DNA of 34,896 bases, from contig NZ_JAJRBM010000103.1 in the NCBI RefSeq assembly GCF_028679455.1, positions 1 through 34,896 of the forward strand, read 5' to 3'. The position numbers and the translations under genes were made by a program. Below are positions 16,604 to 24,711 of this stretch, piece after piece. Numbering within the stretch: position 1 is the stretch's first letter; the number at the start of each line of letters is the position of its first letter. Below the pieces are notes generated by a model. It ran no database searches, was not told the DNA's origin, and saw nothing but the letters and a program-made list of their open reading frames with translations. Source of the stretch: Methanospirillum sp. Its GTDB lineage: Archaea; Halobacteriota; Methanomicrobia; Methanomicrobiales; Methanospirillaceae.

Positions 16604-17734
16604 ATGGACTATCTCGATGATCTTATTACCCGGTCCGATGCCAGCGCATACTGCCTGTTTGCCTCATCAGACGACCCAGATATGCGTTACCTCACTCATT
16701 TCGTCACCCATGATCCCGTACCGGTGATCAAAAAACCCGGGGAGAAGCCCATCATGATCCTGCCAATAATGGAGGCAGACCGTGCAGAACGCGAATCTAT
16801 CGCGCAAAGTATCACCAGGCAACAGGCAGGCTACCAGGAGATCATAACCTCTGAAAAAGATCCGTACCAAATTACTGCTGCATTGATACACCGGTGTGCA
16901 CAGGGTCCGCTCATCGTTCCCCCTCGTTTCCCCCTTGCACTGGCCCGGGCACTGGAGAAGCATGCGCCTGTTTTTTTGGATAACCAAAGCACAGTTTCTC
17001 GGATCAGATCACAGAAATCCCACGATGAGATCAATGAAATATCCACAGTTCAGCGGGCGGTCGAGGCTGCTATGGAAGAAGCAGTAAGACTCATAAAACG
17101 ATCAACCATCCAGAACGGCGAACTCTGGGACGAAGAAGGGCCCCTGACATCAGAGCGGGTTAAATACGCTATTCACTCGACACTTCTTGCTCACGATTGT
17201 AGCGCTCATGACACCATTGTCTCCTGTGGCGAAGAGACAACTATGCCTCACTGCACCGGAACGGGCCCACTACAACCGTACCAACCAATCGTGATCGATG
17301 TTTTTCCCCGAAGTAATAAGAGTGGGTATCATGCAGATATGACCAGAACTATCTCAAAAGGGGAACCATCGAGATCGGTTTGTGAATTATACGAAGCAGT
17401 CCACAACGCACAGGAACTCGGTGAAAGCCTGGTTTTTGCAGGGGTAAGCGGGGCAGACTGCTATCAGGGAGTCCGTGACTATTTTGATGACCAGGGATTC
17501 AAGACAGACACCGAGGGATTTACTCACAGTCTTGGACATGGAATTGGTCTTGAAGTACATGAACAACCAAGCCTCTCACCTTCGGGAGAAGAATTGAAAG
17601 AATGTCATGTAATTACGATAGAACCTGGTCTTTATTACCGTGGAGTAGGGGGAGTCAGAATTGAAAACATGGGTGTTGTTACTATCAAGGGATTTAACCG
17701 GCTCACAAATTTCCCTGTGGAGATGATTCTTTGA
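16604..17734 (+). CDS. M24-family metallopeptidase (Xaa-Pro dipeptidase-like)
   Basis: A 376-aa cytosolic protein with an N-terminal creatinase-like domain (to about residue 130) and a C-terminal pita-bread domain. All five metal ligands are visible: the two aspartates in VIDVFPRSNKSGYHADMTRT, the histidine in HSLGHGIGLEVHE, the glutamate in TIEPGLYY and the last glutamate in GVRIENM. It is therefore a probable active proline peptidase. The methionine aminopeptidase gene starts inside its stop codon, so the two are coupled. Confidence 0.9.
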   Translation: MDYLDDLITRSDASAYCLFASSDDPDMRYLTHFVTHDPVPVIKKPGEKPIMILPIMEADRAERESIAQSITRQQAGYQEIITSEKDPYQITAALIHRCAQGPLIVPPRFPLALARALEKHAPVFLDNQSTVSRIRSQKSHDEINEISTVQRAVEAAMEEAVRLIKRSTIQNGELWDEEGPLTSERVKYAIHSTLLAHDCSAHDTIVSCGEETTMPHCTGTGPLQPYQPIVIDVFPRSNKSGYHADMTRTISKGEPSRSVCELYEAVHNAQELGESLVFAGVSGADCYQGVRDYFDDQGFKTDTEGFTHSLGHGIGLEVHEQPSLSPSGEELKECHVITIEPGLYYRGVGGVRIENMGVVTIKGFNRLTNFPVEMIL

Positions 17735-18606
17735 ACGAAGAGATTTTTGAACGTTATATACAGGCTGGAAAGGCAGCATCCACAATACTGCGAAAGGGAT
17801 CAGACCTGATAAGACCTGATGCCTCGCTTGCTGAAACTGCAGATCAGGTAGAACAGATGATTATCGATGCCGGACTTGGAGTCGCATTTCCGGTAAATAT
17901 CTCACTGAATGAATCTGCTGCTCATGATACCCCATCACCGGGAGACGAACGGACATTCAATGCAGGTGATATGGTAAAACTTGACCTTGGTGCTCACTTG
18001 GACGGGTACATCGCTGACACCGCAATGACGATCGATCTGGGTGACCAGAAGCAACTCGTGGAGGCCTCTCATGCTGCGCGTGACGCTGCCATTGCATTGG
18101 TACGACCAGGCATTTCCATCGGGGAGCTCGGTACTGCCGTTGCATACGAGATCGGTTCACGCGGGTTTAGACCGATCGCAAATCTCACCGGTCATGGACT
18201 CGATCAGTTCCAACTCCATATGGGACCAAATGTCCCCAATATCGGTGGTGTCGGAGGTGCTGTGCTAGAAGAAGGGATGGCTATCGCAATCGAGCCATTT
18301 GCTACCACCGGAACCGGGTATGTCAGCGATCTCAAACGAGTTGAGATCTATTCACAGCGACTTTGGAGACCGGTCCGGATGCCAGCCTCACGGAAGATAT
18401 TGAGCGAGATTGAGCCATTACAAGGCCTTCCATTTGCCCGAAGGCACCTGAAAACTGCTAAACCTGACTTTGCCCTTACCAGGCTGGTAAGGGAAGGAGT
18501 ATTGCACGCATATCCGGTGCTGGCTGACATCCCTGGATCGTATGTTTCCCAGTCAGAACATACGATGATCGTTACCAGTGACGGATGTATCGTAACTACC
18601 GCATAA
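17731..18606 (+). CDS. map: Methionine aminopeptidase (type II)
   Basis: A 291-aa archaeal MetAP2-type enzyme that removes the initiator methionine from nascent proteins. Metal ligands are present in KLDLGAHLDGYIADTAMTID, LTGHGLDQFQLH, AIEPFAT and SEHTMIV. The start is TTG at 17731, overlapping the stop of the prolidase-like gene (TTGA), which makes it dependent on translation of that gene. The region between the second glutamate and the C-terminus includes the extra helical insert typical of type II enzymes. Confidence 0.95.
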   Translation: MNEEIFERYIQAGKAASTILRKGSDLIRPDASLAETADQVEQMIIDAGLGVAFPVNISLNESAAHDTPSPGDERTFNAGDMVKLDLGAHLDGYIADTAMTIDLGDQKQLVEASHAARDAAIALVRPGISIGELGTAVAYEIGSRGFRPIANLTGHGLDQFQLHMGPNVPNIGGVGGAVLEEGMAIAIEPFATTGTGYVSDLKRVEIYSQRLWRPVRMPASRKILSEIEPLQGLPFARRHLKTAKPDFALTRLVREGVLHAYPVLADIPGSYVSQSEHTMIVTSDGCIVTTA

Positions 18607-18652
18607 ATAACACGTTCATCTGTGATCAACACCAACGATATGAGTTATTGAC

Positions 18653-19930
18653 ATGGCCCGTGACGAGGAGATCCTGGATCTGATCGAACTGCTTCTGGCG
18701 GCCGAGATATTTAACCAGAATCAGAATCTGGATATCAATGATCTGACCCCCATAGCCCGCGAAGTTTTTGGGGTTCAGAGTATGGAAGGGGAACGCGGAC
18801 CAGTGGTGGTATCTGAAAGTGCATTACAACGAATACTTGGGATTCCAGATGCACATCTGCGGCTTGAAAAACATCCGCTCACCGTGTATGAAGAATTTGG
18901 TCATCGGCTCAGAATTAGCACATTACCAGCAGGATTCAGTTGGTTTATCAAACACAGTGCTGATAAACGGATAAAAAAGAACCCGGTTCTTGCATGGTAT
19001 GCAGAAACAAACCATCTTCTGGAAGGTATCTCACATGATGCTGCCCGCGATCTCAATCCCAGATTTGAAGACAGCAGAGTATCACTGGACAGACGAATAT
19101 CAAGGATGCTGGCTGAGGATGACAAGATCAGGGCAGGACTTGATCTCATCATCATCAATGCCCCGGAAGAGGTCGAACAGACCCTGGATGATATTATCTG
19201 TACCGGAGATCAGGTCCAACGAATTCTCAAACTGAAGATTGCACTAGAAAATCTGGAGTTCCTGAGAACGCACCGGGTTTTTGATATCGGAAAACTCCTT
19301 TTTATCGGCCCACCGGGAACCGGAAAGACGTCACTCGCATTTGCACTCTCCCGGGTTTTTCATATGCCAATACTGGAGGTCAGACTCCCGATGGTTACTT
19401 CCCAGTACCTTGGTGAAACGTCAAAAAATATTGACCGGATATTTGAGGTTGCTCGCGCGCTTTCTCCCTGTATCCTCTTCATTGATGAGTTTGATTTTCT
19501 TGCAAAGAGCAGAATTGGTGATGATCATGGAGCGATGAAACGAGCAGTAAATGCACTCCTGAAAAACATCGATCGGATCAGCCTCATCAGAAATAAGGTG
19601 CTCCTGATTGGAGCAACCAATCACCCCCAACTGCTTGATGAGGCAGCATGGAGACGGTTCGATGAGGTAATTCCCTTTGATCTGCCAGATCTGGCAACCC
19701 GTGAACTTATCCTCGGACGGTTACTGCAGGGCTTCTCATCCGGCTGCAATGTGAGTGAGATTGCCCGTGATACAGATGGATATTCAGGAGCAGATCTTAA
19801 GATGGTCATTCGGGAAGCAATACTTACAGCGCTGATTGACGGGAGGACGGAACTCACGGACTCAGATCTGGCTACCGGCGAGAAGCTTATCAAAACCCGG
19901 GATGCAAGCAGAACAAAAACCTGCCTATAA
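18653..19930 (+). CDS. AAA+ ATPase with a distinct N-terminal domain
   Basis: A 425-aa protein. Residues 1-190 form a mostly helical domain I cannot place. The AAA+ module follows, with Walker A GPPGTGKT at 219-226, Walker B ILFIDEFD at 274-281, sensor 1 ATN at 321-323 and an arginine pair at 334-335 that suits the arginine finger. A lid helix domain ends with GYSGADLKMVIREA, as in the classic Cdc48/proteasomal ATPase clade. It has one AAA ring, like katanin or spastin relatives and archaeal Cdc48-like proteins. The metallo-hydrolase gene starts ten bases after its stop. Substrate unknown. Confidence 0.85.
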   Translation: MARDEEILDLIELLLAAEIFNQNQNLDINDLTPIAREVFGVQSMEGERGPVVVSESALQRILGIPDAHLRLEKHPLTVYEEFGHRLRISTLPAGFSWFIKHSADKRIKKNPVLAWYAETNHLLEGISHDAARDLNPRFEDSRVSLDRRISRMLAEDDKIRAGLDLIIINAPEEVEQTLDDIICTGDQVQRILKLKIALENLEFLRTHRVFDIGKLLFIGPPGTGKTSLAFALSRVFHMPILEVRLPMVTSQYLGETSKNIDRIFEVARALSPCILFIDEFDFLAKSRIGDDHGAMKRAVNALLKNIDRISLIRNKVLLIGATNHPQLLDEAAWRRFDEVIPFDLPDLATRELILGRLLQGFSSGCNVSEIARDTDGYSGADLKMVIREAILTALIDGRTELTDSDLATGEKLIKTRDASRTKTCL

Positions 19931-19940
19931 CGAGGTCCGG

Positions 19941-20663
19941 ATGGAAATAACCCTGCTCGGTACAGGTGATGCGGTTGGAACTCCCCATGTAGGATGTGAT
20001 TGTACACAATGCACCTATGCAAAAGAACATGGGGTAGAGCGGCTCCGAACCTCGATCCTCATCACGCATGAAGGCCGGACAATCCTGATAGACACTTCAC
20101 CGGATTTGAGAAGACAACTCTTACACACCGGATCACCAAAGATCGATGCGGTCATCTGGACACATGGACATTATGACCATTTCATGGGATTCGGGGAATT
20201 TTACCGTGTGCAGAAGATCCCACCAGTCTACGCGGCACCTCCGGTTATGGCTTACTGTAGTGAGATTTACGGATTTCTGATTCATCAGAAATATGAAGTG
20301 CCTGCATATACCCCATTCACTCTTTTTGGAATCGAATTCACTCTGGTGGAGGTTACTCATCCTGATGTCTACACCTGTGGAGTCATCTTCTCGGATGGAA
20401 AAGTCAGGGTTGGGTATACCTCAGACACCAATGAGCACCTACCGGAAAAAACCCGCCAGTTTTTAACCGGACTTGATCTTCTCCTTATAGACGGGCTGTT
20501 TCCCTCCTCATTTAAAAAAGTAGCCAAGCATCTGAATTATGAAGAAGCAATCATTATGGCTGACGATCTGAAAGTAAAAGAGTTCCGTGTTGTTCATATG
20601 AGCCATTACCTTCCCTTCCACCTCCCACACCAGGGATATGACGGGGAGCGGTTCGTTCTCTGA
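19941..20663 (+). CDS. PhnP-like metallo-beta-lactamase-fold hydrolase
   Basis: A 240-aa cytosolic hydrolase with the metal motif THGHYDH (H75, H77, D79, H80) and, near the N-terminus, GCDCTQC, matching the structural zinc site of PhnP-type cyclic phosphodiesterases. Later histidines in VTHPDV and VHMSHYLPFH complete the metal ligands. The frame runs further upstream, but those codons overlap the AAA+ gene; ATG 19941 has a GAGGT ribosome-binding site and starts on the first beta strand (MEITLLGTGDAVGTP). It probably hydrolyses a cyclic nucleotide or phosphodiester. Confidence 0.88.
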   Translation: MEITLLGTGDAVGTPHVGCDCTQCTYAKEHGVERLRTSILITHEGRTILIDTSPDLRRQLLHTGSPKIDAVIWTHGHYDHFMGFGEFYRVQKIPPVYAAPPVMAYCSEIYGFLIHQKYEVPAYTPFTLFGIEFTLVEVTHPDVYTCGVIFSDGKVRVGYTSDTNEHLPEKTRQFLTGLDLLLIDGLFPSSFKKVAKHLNYEEAIIMADDLKVKEFRVVHMSHYLPFHLPHQGYDGERFVL

Positions 20664-20705
20664 TAGTTGCTAAGTTTATGAGTTTTGAAGACACACTAAT
20701 CTGGA

Positions 20706-20981
20706 ATGAATATAACCGTTCTTGAACTGAGTGAAGATAAGGTTAAAATAACCCTGATTGGCCAGGGACATACGTTCATGAACGCCCTGATCAGTGAAAT
20801 TCAAAAGGATCCGACTGTTGATGTCGCTAACTATGTCATTGAATTCCAGTTTTCTGATCCGGTTCTTACCGTCACCACGCATGAGAAAAAGGATCCTGTT
20901 GCTCCGATTCTAGCTGCATGCAACCGCATCGCTGCCTCCTGCGACGAACTGCTCAACAACATCGCTGCGATAAAAAAGTAA
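20706..20981 (+). CDS. rpoL: DNA-directed RNA polymerase subunit L
   Basis: A 91-aa subunit of the archaeal RNA polymerase that pairs with RpoD in the assembly platform. The segment LIGQGHTFMNALISEIQKD is diagnostic. A TATA-like element (AAGTTTATG) about 30 bases before the ATG suggests a very short leader. It converges with the aIF2-beta gene; the 16 bases between the stops are rich in T on one strand and A on the other. Confidence 0.95.
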   Translation: MNITVLELSEDKVKITLIGQGHTFMNALISEIQKDPTVDVANYVIEFQFSDPVLTVTTHEKKDPVAPILAACNRIAASCDELLNNIAAIKK

Positions 20982-20983
20982 AA

Positions 20984-20998
20984 TTTTTATTCTTTTTT
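20984..20998. terminator. Terminator region between rpoL and aIF2-beta
   Basis: T5 and T6-7 runs follow the rpoL stop on the plus strand. On the opposite strand the aIF2-beta stop is followed by a T6 run inside the rpoL 3' end (20972-20977). Archaeal termination at U-tracts is expected in both directions. Confidence 0.5.
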
Positions 20999-21609
20999 CA
21001 GGGCTGTTCAGTGAATACGATCGAGCCTGATATTTTTGCAATCCTGACCTTAAGTCGCTGCCCCGGCCTTCCACCTTTTACATACACGATGTATTTCCCA
21101 ATCTTGGCAACACCATCTCCACGCCGTGAAGTAGATTCAATGTTAACCTCAATGATGGTTCCAGGTTCAAGCGTACGTGTCAGTGGTTCAGTCTTTGCCT
21201 TGCGTTTTCTAACCGGACGATGACTGCCGCAGGCTTCACATTTAATAACCAGAACACGATCATCCTTGAACAATTTCGTATCAGGTTTTCCACACTCAGA
21301 ACAGATGACATAGTCATCAACATAACTCTTAATGAGCGGGCTGAACAACGAATCTTCGAACTTACCATTAAAAATAGCACGGTTCCCATCGATCTTACCG
21401 GAAGTTCCCAGTTCTCCAAGAAAAAATTTCATGAGATGATCCTGGTCACGGCGAAGAGCACTGACTAGATCGGTAAAATTCTCAAGGATGGTCGTTTTAC
21501 CCTCGATCGAAATTCGGGGCTCGGGATATGACCAGCGCTCACCATCCTCGGAAGGCTCAGTCACCTCCTCGTATGCCTTATGTAACAGGGCCTCATATGA
21601 ATCGACCAT
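20998..21609 (-). CDS. Translation initiation factor aIF2 beta subunit with C-terminal TRAM domain
   Basis: Counted from ATG 21609 it is 203 aa, against about 140 for a standard aIF2-beta. The core is complete: an N-terminal helix, the central domain (NFTDLVSALRRDQDHLMKFFLGELGTSG) and the zinc ribbon (CSECGKPDTKLF, then CEACGSHRPV). After a basic linker (RKRKAKTEPLTRT) comes a TRAM domain (PGTIIEVNIESTSRRGDGVAKIGKYIVYVKG), an RNA-binding beta barrel. As part of aIF2 it helps deliver initiator tRNA. The frame reaches up to 21645; ATG 21621 is also possible. Confidence 0.9.
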   Translation of the reverse strand: MVDSYEALLHKAYEEVTEPSEDGERWSYPEPRISIEGKTTILENFTDLVSALRRDQDHLMKFFLGELGTSGKIDGNRAIFNGKFEDSLFSPLIKSYVDDYVICSECGKPDTKLFKDDRVLVIKCEACGSHRPVRKRKAKTEPLTRTLEPGTIIEVNIESTSRRGDGVAKIGKYIVYVKGGRPGQRLKVRIAKISGSIVFTEQP

Positions 21610-21645
21610 GATACCTATCATATCTCTCTGGTTTGGGATAAACAT

Positions 21646-22014
21646 AAGGCCCCCAATACCATCGCCACAATAAATAAATGGAAACTCAGTATCCCGCCTG
21701 ATCTCTACCAGGATTCTCTCATTATATTATGAAACCTGACTATGAATTTCAGAAATAAAAACTCTGTTTTGAGTGTTGATGAGACAAACCAACTGATATT
21801 TGTCATATTAATCGCTTAAACTTCATTACAACCATGAGAAAATTATCGGGTCCAAATATCTATGAATGCGTCACCTACTGCCAGGACCGACCCTCGATTT
21901 CAGGACTATTGTAAAAGATTACTCTTTTTTCTATTCAGACAGATAGGCAACCTATTAGTATCTCGAGTACCCAGTTGTAGGAATCAGCTCGATCCCTACC
22001 ATATGAAAGGAGCG
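21646..22014. other. Divergent intergenic region and long mptA leader
   Basis: No gene is supported in these 369 bases. It holds the promoters of aIF2-beta (minus) and mptA (plus). A TATA-like stretch near 21803-21812 would start an mptA transcript around 21835, leaving a leader of about 180 bases. Short pairings are possible in it, for example GGTCC (21849-21853) with GGACC (21884-21888) and ATAGG with CCTAT near 21943-21955. The mptA frame stays open through 21862-22014, but the encoded residues do not look like MptA. Confidence 0.4.
22006..22012 (+). promoter_or_regulatory. Ribosome-binding site choosing the mptA start
   Basis: AAAGGAG lies just before ATG 22015 and just after the in-frame ATG 22003, so it favours 22015 despite a tight two-base spacing. 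Confidence 0.5.
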
Positions 22015-22992
22015 ATGATCATAACGAAAACTGCAGAGCGGTCATTTGTCAGGGAATTACCCGATGTTCAATCTACCACGCCCGATGTACGGATCAACCT
22101 TACCCGGGTGGGCGTAAAAAACGTTAAAAAAATGGTAGAGGTGTCCCGTCCCGGAAAACGTCCGGTCATCTTTATATCAAATTTTGACATCTTTGTTGAC
22201 TTGCCAGGAAGCCTGAAGGGAGCGAATCTATCACGAAATTTTGAGGTGATCGATGAGGTACTTCAACAGGCAATCGAAGGGGAAGTCAAAGAAATCGAAG
22301 AATTATGCAGCATGGTTGCCAGAAAACTCCTCGATAAGCATGAGTATGCTGACCGCACCGAGGTTCTCATGCGAAGTGAGTTTATGGTTGCCGGTGAAAC
22401 ACCGGTCACCCGGACGGTCTGCCAGGAGGTTGTGAAAGTATTTGCGAGTGCAATAGCTAAACGCACCTTCAAAGATCCAATCGTGCGCAAGAGCATCGGT
22501 GCTGAGGTTACAGGAATGACTGCCTGCCCCTGTGCACAAAATATTATGAAAGAACGGGCACGTGAAGTAATGGAAGGGCTCAATATTGAAGCTCCTATCA
22601 TTGAAAAGTTTTTCCAGGAAGTGCCAATGGCAACTCATAACCAGCGGGGAAGGGGTTTTCTTTCGATCGAGACCGATGATGAGAGCCATGTTCCACTTGA
22701 TAAGATCATCAGGATATTAAAGCAGTCAATGAGTACCCCAATCTTTGAGCTACTTAAAAGAGGGGACGAAGGCCATGTTGTCCTTGCAGCCCACAAAAAT
22801 CCTCGCTTTGTTGAAGACTGTGTTCGAGAGATGGCAAGAAGAGTTCACACCGAGTTCGGCGATCTTCCCGGTGATTCGGTAGTGACCATTGCCCAGGATA
22901 ATGAAGAGAGCATTCACCAGCACGATGCATTCGCTGAACGACAGGCGACGATTGCAGAATTATCTGATGAGATAAACGGGGATAGCCCCTAA
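22015..22992 (+). CDS. mptA: GTP cyclohydrolase MptA (type IV), tetrahydromethanopterin synthesis
   Basis: A 325-aa iron-dependent enzyme that converts GTP to 7,8-dihydroneopterin 2',3'-cyclic phosphate, the first step toward tetrahydromethanopterin. It belongs to the FolE2/COG1469 family, visible in the start (TTPDVRINLTRVGVKNVKK), the cysteine motif TGMTACPCAQ, and the histidine-containing MATHNQRGRGF. Its presence identifies a methanogen-type pterin pathway. The frame extends upstream to 21862, but those 51 codons are AT-rich and unlike the family; ATG 22015 with AAAGGAG is preferred over ATG 22003. Confidence 0.94.
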   Translation: MIITKTAERSFVRELPDVQSTTPDVRINLTRVGVKNVKKMVEVSRPGKRPVIFISNFDIFVDLPGSLKGANLSRNFEVIDEVLQQAIEGEVKEIEELCSMVARKLLDKHEYADRTEVLMRSEFMVAGETPVTRTVCQEVVKVFASAIAKRTFKDPIVRKSIGAEVTGMTACPCAQNIMKERAREVMEGLNIEAPIIEKFFQEVPMATHNQRGRGFLSIETDDESHVPLDKIIRILKQSMSTPIFELLKRGDEGHVVLAAHKNPRFVEDCVREMARRVHTEFGDLPGDSVVTIAQDNEESIHQHDAFAERQATIAELSDEINGDSP

Positions 22993-22994
22993 TC

Positions 22995-23510
22995 TCATGA
23001 AAAAATTAAGAGTATTGCGATTACACAGACAAACAGAACAATTCCCACAATAAGAATCATCTGTTTTCTGGTTATCAGAGTAGTCTTGGCAAGTTCTTCC
23101 CGCATCAGCAGTAGATATGATTCATAGCGTGGAAGTGAATCCAAAACCTCTTTCAGATCCTCTTTTGTCACTTCGTGGAAATGGTGTGAGCACTGGTTTC
23201 TGAAATCAACAAGTCTGATCAGATCCTGACGGGTCGCAGGATCAATGATATCATAATCTGAAAGACGTTTGAAGATCACTTTATTTTTGATCTCTTCTTC
23301 GGGGCCGGCATACCCACGAAAATAAACCGTTTCTCTCCCAAGATCAATCAACCGATTTGCCAAAGCAAAAAGAACCATCGAAAGCGCATAGAAATTACGG
23401 CGATCCCGATCATTACGTCCAGGTTGCTGACTGATACTGTGGGCATCCTCACAATATTGATTGATGTCAGATATGATTTTATTCTGTTCCGGAGTTAGTC
23501 CATGACCCAT
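22995..23510 (-). CDS. Membrane-tethered HepT-like protein
   Basis: A 171-aa, largely helical protein. Residues 104-111 read RNQCSHHF, an R-x4-H-x-F motif closely resembling the R-x4-H-x-Y motif of HepT/HEPN RNase toxins, with phenylalanine in place of the tyrosine. A single hydrophobic helix at residues 151-170 ends the protein, so the HEPN-like domain would face the cytoplasm as a tail-anchored protein. No MntA-type nucleotidyltransferase partner is encoded beside it. It converges with mptA two bases apart. The assignment rests on one motif and helical content. Confidence 0.6.
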   Translation of the reverse strand: MGHGLTPEQNKIISDINQYCEDAHSISQQPGRNDRDRRNFYALSMVLFALANRLIDLGRETVYFRGYAGPEEEIKNKVIFKRLSDYDIIDPATRQDLIRLVDFRNQCSHHFHEVTKEDLKEVLDSLPRYESYLLLMREELAKTTLITRKQMILIVGIVLFVCVIAILLIFS

Positions 23511-23795
23511 ATCTCTTTAGTAGTTGGGTATGGATCAGGATAAGCAGATCAGTCTCTGCGATCAAGTACAAAGTTGAGACGAAAATTGACTGGACATGAA
23601 TGAACCTCAATTCCTGGTTTCCAGATTATTCCATATCATATTGTCTATCATTCCTCCTTTGCTTAGTCAACAGTAATCGGATGACATCTTGCATAGTACT
23701 ATCTGATTACTAGGATGAAAAACCCCGTGAACTCCGATACCGAGCTATAATCCAAACAATTTGTTGCAATTGACGGAATTATACCATGATAAATA

Positions 23796-24620
23796 TTATA
23801 GATCGGGATAGATCCCTGAACCATAGTCATACGCCTTTAAAAAGTGAATAATCCCCCCTGTTACAAATGATTTATCAGATACAAAATTATGTGATGAACT
23901 CCGGTTCCATTCATCAGCACCATTCGATCTGGACTCCATAGACGATGCAGAAATCTCAGTCAATACTGAACCAACTGCATAACCCAACCCGGAAGTAGGA
24001 TTTGGAGTGATATCAATGCGATATAAAAGAGCAGCTGGCGTATTGCTACTATCAGAAGCCATCCTGGCATCTGCCTTCGTTGAGATCTGTACACTATTTA
24101 TATTAACCAATGTGCTTCGGGCCGTTACCGTATTACAGAATGCTGGGATAACCTGAGCTGAAGCACTAAATACACAGGATATCGGGTTATCTGATGCTGA
24201 ATAATTACCTACATTACTCAATGAAATTTCCTCATCCGCAAAGAGATGACTCCCATCAATACTTTCGTAGGTGATGAGTTTAGTACTCTCCAGATTATTC
24301 AAACCCCCACGCTGGTCAGATGAATCAAAACCAAATTGTTTGTTCATCATAAGATGACCTCCATTAGTCATGGTTGAATCACGATAAACCAATGAACCAA
24401 CTGCCTCATCCGATTTTACTATTCCAGGACCAAGATATTGATTCGAAAGATCCCAACTCATTATAGTATGATCATCAACCATCCCCACCACATCAATAAC
24501 TGTAGTGATAGAGATCATCTGATTCTCATACGTAGCATTTGGGAGTCACATAGCCTGACAGATGCAGACTGATATTACAAGCAAATAGACAAATAGAATC
24601 AAAATTCGATAGTCCCACAT
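23796..24620 (-). pseudogene. Diverged sheath-like secreted protein, copy 3, interrupted by an in-frame TGA
   Basis: The frame is homologous throughout to the two genes at 25.4 and 26.5 kb. Reading from ATG 24620 gives a signal peptide of 24 residues, then TGA at 24548-24546 as codon 25, then LPNATYENQ and a complete mature domain to the TAA at 23796. Codon 25 is arginine in both intact copies (AGG and CGC), so a CGA to TGA change explains it. Without readthrough only a 24-residue peptide forms; internal ATG 24518 would give a 240-aa product without a signal peptide. The two cysteines (SCVFS and AFCNTV) and the C-terminal block VTGG are kept, so the disruption may be recent. A GGGGTG lies a few bases before the ATG, as in copy 2. 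Confidence 0.8.
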
Positions 24621-24711
24621 AACCCCACCCCACCAGAGTGACGCAATGGGATTTTATCGCGGAGGTTTAATTAGTTGCTCTTAAAAAAATAGGTAAATAT
24701 TAATCTAAAGA

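Noticed and set aside
21862-22014. An N-terminal extension of about 50 residues on MptA
   Set aside because: The extra residues do not resemble the family, and AAAGGAG precedes the internal ATG at 22015; it is more likely leader sequence.
23511-23795. A gene or small RNA in the gap between the HepT-like gene and copy 3
   Set aside because: No start with a ribosome-binding site, no convincing hairpin or tRNA-like structure; I see only AT-rich intergenic sequence.
24546-24548. TGA as selenocysteine, or a pyrrolysine-type recoding
   Set aside because: Pyrrolysine uses TAG. The position is arginine in the paralogs and lies at a signal-peptide junction, not in a redox site, and I see no obvious SECIS-like element. 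Nonsense mutation is simpler.
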